This document shows positions 31,025 to 33,027 of a DNA stretch of 33,027 nucleotides, piece by piece (position 1 is the stretch's first letter; the number at the start of each line of letters is the position of its first letter). Made by a program: the position numbers and the translations under genes. The notes beneath the pieces are model-generated. The model did no database searches, was not told the DNA's origin, and saw only the letters and a program-made list of their open reading frames with translations. This DNA is from Spirochaetaceae bacterium (GTDB taxonomy: Bacteria; Spirochaetota; Spirochaetia; DSM-27196; SLST01), in contig SKQU01000218.1 in assembly GCA_007118855.1 (NCBI GenBank), positions 1 through 33,027 of the forward strand, written 5' to 3'.

Positions 31025-31888
31025 TTACTCGACGAACAGCGGCTCGAGTTCCGCCTCGCGAGCAAGCGCCTGCATCTGCCCGTCGGGGGGGCGGCGATCG
31101 TCGAACCGTTCGGCCGCGTCGATGATCCGCGGGAGCAGGTCGATGTCACCGGCGGTGTTGAGGAAGAGGTGCGGGTGGCTGAGCAGCCAGAATACGGCAA
31201 GGTCTATGTCGCTCTGCGCTTCGAGCGGCTCGTACCAGGTGTCGCGCGCCTTCTCCTTCTCGCCCCACGGACCGCGGGCGATGCCCTTGATCGTCTGAAT
31301 CGCGATCCCGTCCGAGGTGCACCGGTCGTGAAGCTTCTGGAAATCGCGCGCGTACTCGGGGTTCTGCGACATGGGGTAGTTCCACGGGAGCAGGACGGTG
31401 TCGAAGGTGTACCGGTCGAGGCTGCGCATGTGCATCCGCGCCACCGACAATCCGTGTCCGGTCACGCCGACGAAGCGCACGAGTCCCGCCTCGCGCGCCT
31501 CAACAAGATACTCGAGCGCTCCCTGCGGTGCGAAGGCGGTCTGCCATTCGTTCTCATCCACGAGAATGTGCATCTGGATGAGGTCGATCTGGTCGGTCTG
31601 GAGCCGGTCGAGCGACCGCGCGAGGCTCTCACGCGCTCCCTGGTAGGTCCGGTCGGCCGTTTTCGTCGCGAGAAAGAAACGATCGCGATACCGCTTGATC
31701 CACGGCCCGAGCCGCTCCTCGCTCGCCCCGTAGCCGGCGGCCGTGTCAATGTGGTTGACGCCCTTCTCCATGAGAAACTCCATCGTCCGGTCCGCGTCGT
31801 CCCGGGATCGTGACCCCAGTGCGGCCGCGCCGAAGATCGTTCGCGTGCTCATGTGTCCAGTGGCGCCGAATGGCATGGTAGGAAGCAT
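31025..31888 (-). CDS. Aldo/keto reductase
   Basis: A 287-residue NAD(P)H-dependent oxidoreductase of the AKR superfamily, a TIM barrel that reduces aldehydes and ketones. The catalytic tetrad can be placed at Asp48 and Tyr53 (NHIDTAAGYG), Lys76 (LATKT) and His107 (DLIQMHILVD). GVTGHGLSVARM and FNTVLLPWNYPMS-like segments match the family. The ATG at 31888 follows AGGAGG by 4 nt. It lies 25 bp after the J-domain gene and has a promoter inside the end of that gene, so it may be transcribed both ways. The substrate is unknown. Confidence 0.9.
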   Translation of the reverse strand: MLPTMPFGATGHMSTRTIFGAAALGSRSRDDADRTMEFLMEKGVNHIDTAAGYGASEERLGPWIKRYRDRFFLATKTADRTYQGARESLARSLDRLQTDQIDLIQMHILVDENEWQTAFAPQGALEYLVEAREAGLVRFVGVTGHGLSVARMHMRSLDRYTFDTVLLPWNYPMSQNPEYARDFQKLHDRCTSDGIAIQTIKGIARGPWGEKEKARDTWYEPLEAQSDIDLAVFWLLSHPHLFLNTAGDIDLLPRIIDAAERFDDRRPPDGQMQALAREAELEPLFVE

Positions 31889-31907
31889 ACCCCCTCCTCT
31901 TCTGTGC

Positions 31908-31936
31908 AGAATACTACGATTGGTCCGGGCCGTCAG
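31908..31936 (-). promoter_or_regulatory. Possible aldo/keto reductase promoter
   Basis: Minus strand: CTGACG (31936-31931), 17-bp spacer, TATTCT (31913-31908), with the -35 box inside the end of the J-domain gene. A leader of about 10-15 nt contains AGGAGG. Confidence 0.45.
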
Positions 31937-32375
31937 CTCGGCCCGATGAACGGCGGGGCGACCCGAAGGAGGACCTGCGGTACCGATCGATCAGCTCACG
32001 CATAAGCGTCTCCTCGCCTCCGAGATCGGGATGGAGCTCGAGCGCGAGACGACGGAAGGCGGCGCGCACCGCCTCGTCGGAGGTGTCGGGCGGGAGGCCG
32101 AGCTCATCGAGCAGGAGTCGATCGTGGCCGAATCTCCCCGGCTCGCCCTCAGCCCCGCGGATCCAGAGGGTCGCCAGATACTCACGGAAGGCCCGGTCGC
32201 GCGATGACCGGTCGAACACGAGGAGCATGCGAAACGGGTAACGCACCGGAACGCCCTCCCGGAGCGAGAAGAACTCATCCCACAGCGGAGACCGAGCGCC
32301 CGTCTCCTCTCCGACGAGCCGCCGCTCGAGGCGGCGAAGATCGCGGAGCTTGCGGACGAGCTCGTCACGCCTCAT
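31914..32375 (-). CDS. Protein with C-terminal J domain
   Basis: A 153-residue protein. Residues about 90-133 form a J domain (LGLPPDTSDEAVRAAFRRLALELHPDLGG), with the HPD tripeptide at 115-117 that stimulates DnaK-type chaperones. The N-terminal 85 residues are charged, begin with a probable coiled helix (RRDELVRKLRDLRRLERRL), and contain a segment VRYPFRMLLVFDRSSRDRAFREYLATLW of unknown role. In classical DnaJ the J domain is N-terminal, so this is a type III J protein and its client is unknown. The ATG overlaps the aminopeptidase stop by 11 bp. Confidence 0.82.
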   Translation of the reverse strand: MRRDELVRKLRDLRRLERRLVGEETGARSPLWDEFFSLREGVPVRYPFRMLLVFDRSSRDRAFREYLATLWIRGAEGEPGRFGHDRLLLDELGLPPDTSDEAVRAAFRRLALELHPDLGGEETLMRELIDRYRRSSFGSPRRSSGRADGPDQS

Positions 32376-33027
32376 CGGCTCGTTCGCAGAACCGCGCGAG
32401 GGCGCGGATCATCGACTCGGCATCCGCGCTACCGCCGGTTTCGCGGATGCTGTGCATCGCGAAGATGGGGATTCCCACGTCCACCGTGGCGATCCCGGTT
32501 CTCGCCCAGGTGACCGGACCGACGGTCGAGCCGCTCGGCAGGTCCGACCGGTTCGACATGCGCTGCATCGGGACGCCGGCACGCGCACAGGCGCGGGAAA
32601 AGCCCGCCGCTCCAGCGGCGGTCGTGGCGTAGCGGTACATGCCGTTCAGCTTGAGAACCGGCCCTCCGCCCAGGAGCGGCGCGTAGTCGGGATCGTGCTT
32701 GTCCTTGAAGCTCGGATGAATCGCGTGCGCCGCGTCATTGCTCAGGACCGTCGAGCGCGCCAGCACGATCTCGAGATCCTGCTCATCGCCTCCCGCGGCG
32801 GTCACGAGGCGCCGGAGGATCATGGACAAGAGCCCCGACTGTGCTCCTTCGCCGCTCTGACTGCCGACCTCCTCGTGGTTGTACAGCATGAGCAGCCGTG
32901 GCGACCCGGACTCGGCCCGCAGGAAGGCTTCGAGACTGGTGAAACAGCCGGCGAGGTTGTCTATGCGGCTCGAGGCGTAGAGCGACCGATCGTGCCCCAG
33001 AAAGGCGCCGGGCGCAGCGTCGAACAG
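32365..33027 (-). CDS. M18 family aminopeptidase (5' end beyond window)
   Basis: C-terminal 220 residues of an M18 (aspartyl aminopeptidase-like) metallopeptidase, a cytosolic dodecameric zinc enzyme removing N-terminal residues. Visible motifs are SRIDNLAGCF (metal-binding Asp), MLYNHEEVGSQSGEGAQS (catalytic and metal Glu), SNDAAHAIHPSF, LKLNGMYRYAT, NRSDLPSGSTVGP and the C-terminal MHSIRETGG (metal His). The frame is open through base 33027; about half of a usual 430-residue protein is present. First known gene upstream of the J-domain gene, with an 11-bp overlap. Confidence 0.92.
   Translation of the reverse strand: MFDAAPGAFLGHDRSLYASSRIDNLAGCFTSLEAFLRAESGSPRLLMLYNHEEVGSQSGEGAQSGLLSMILRRLVTAAGGDEQDLEIVLARSTVLSNDAAHAIHPSFKDKHDPDYAPLLGGGPVLKLNGMYRYATTAAGAAGFSRACARAGVPMQRMSNRSDLPSGSTVGPVTWARTGIATVDVGIPIFAMHSIRETGGSADAESMIRALARFCERADEA

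Noticed and set aside
1-33027. CRISPR arrays, insertion sequences, prophage or defence genes
   Set aside because: No spaced repeats, transposase, integrase or phage structural motifs were seen on either strand.

Overview
The window is about 33 kb of GC-rich, densely packed bacterial chromosome, most likely from a free-living spirochaete (Spirochaetaceae-like). The main reason is the cheA - cheW/cheR-like fusion - cheX - cheY operon. A CheW domain fused to a CheR-like domain, followed by CheX and a CheY with an N-terminal extension, is a spirochaete arrangement. The genes phytoene synthase and a geranylgeranyl-type prenyl synthase suggest carotenoids, as in pigmented Spirochaeta, but I cannot name a species. 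There are no insertion sequences, phage genes or CRISPR arrays. No stretch longer than 300 bases lacks a gene; the longest gap is 287 bp between crtB and ilvB.

Left part (1-7.7 kb): glutamate racemase (cut by the window edge) and a small zinc-ribbon protein face a pentapeptide-repeat protein that is translationally coupled to a metal-site-degenerate metallo-beta-lactamase-fold protein. Next comes the operon PLP-binding protein (yggS type) - small membrane protein - rluD-like pseudouridine synthase, divergent from pdxS-pdxT, the PLP synthase. A crtB-prenyl synthase operon follows on the minus strand.

Middle (7.9-18 kb): ilvB-ilvN-leuC-leuD-ilvD form a branched-chain amino acid operon that lacks ilvC, leuA and leuB. 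A GH13 alpha-glucosidase and a GPH-type sugar symporter follow, then a CsgG-like lipoprotein with a palindrome over its promoter, two back-to-back hairpins and a tRNA-Val(GAC) with C instead of U at position 33.

Right part (18-33 kb): the chemotaxis operon is divergent from two probable outer-membrane beta-barrel genes. Then come a fused trehalose-6-phosphate synthase/phosphatase, an FAH-family hydrolase with a small unknown protein, a group IV ornithine-type decarboxylase, a ZIP metal transporter, an RluA-type pseudouridine synthase, an aldo/keto reductase, a protein with a C-terminal J domain, and an M18 aminopeptidase cut by the right edge.

Two themes run through the window. Genes are very tightly packed, with many ATGA, GTGA and TGATG junctions and three tail-to-tail overlaps of 30-38 bp. 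Promoters with a TTG-type -35 box and mostly a 17-bp spacer can be recognised at many starts; at five operons the -10 box sits only 5-9 nt before the start codon and no Shine-Dalgarno site fits, which predicts leaderless or nearly leaderless mRNAs. I found no single self-contained novel system; the best candidates for something undescribed are the pentapeptide/pseudo-MBL pair, the tRNA with C33, and the leaderless promoter class.
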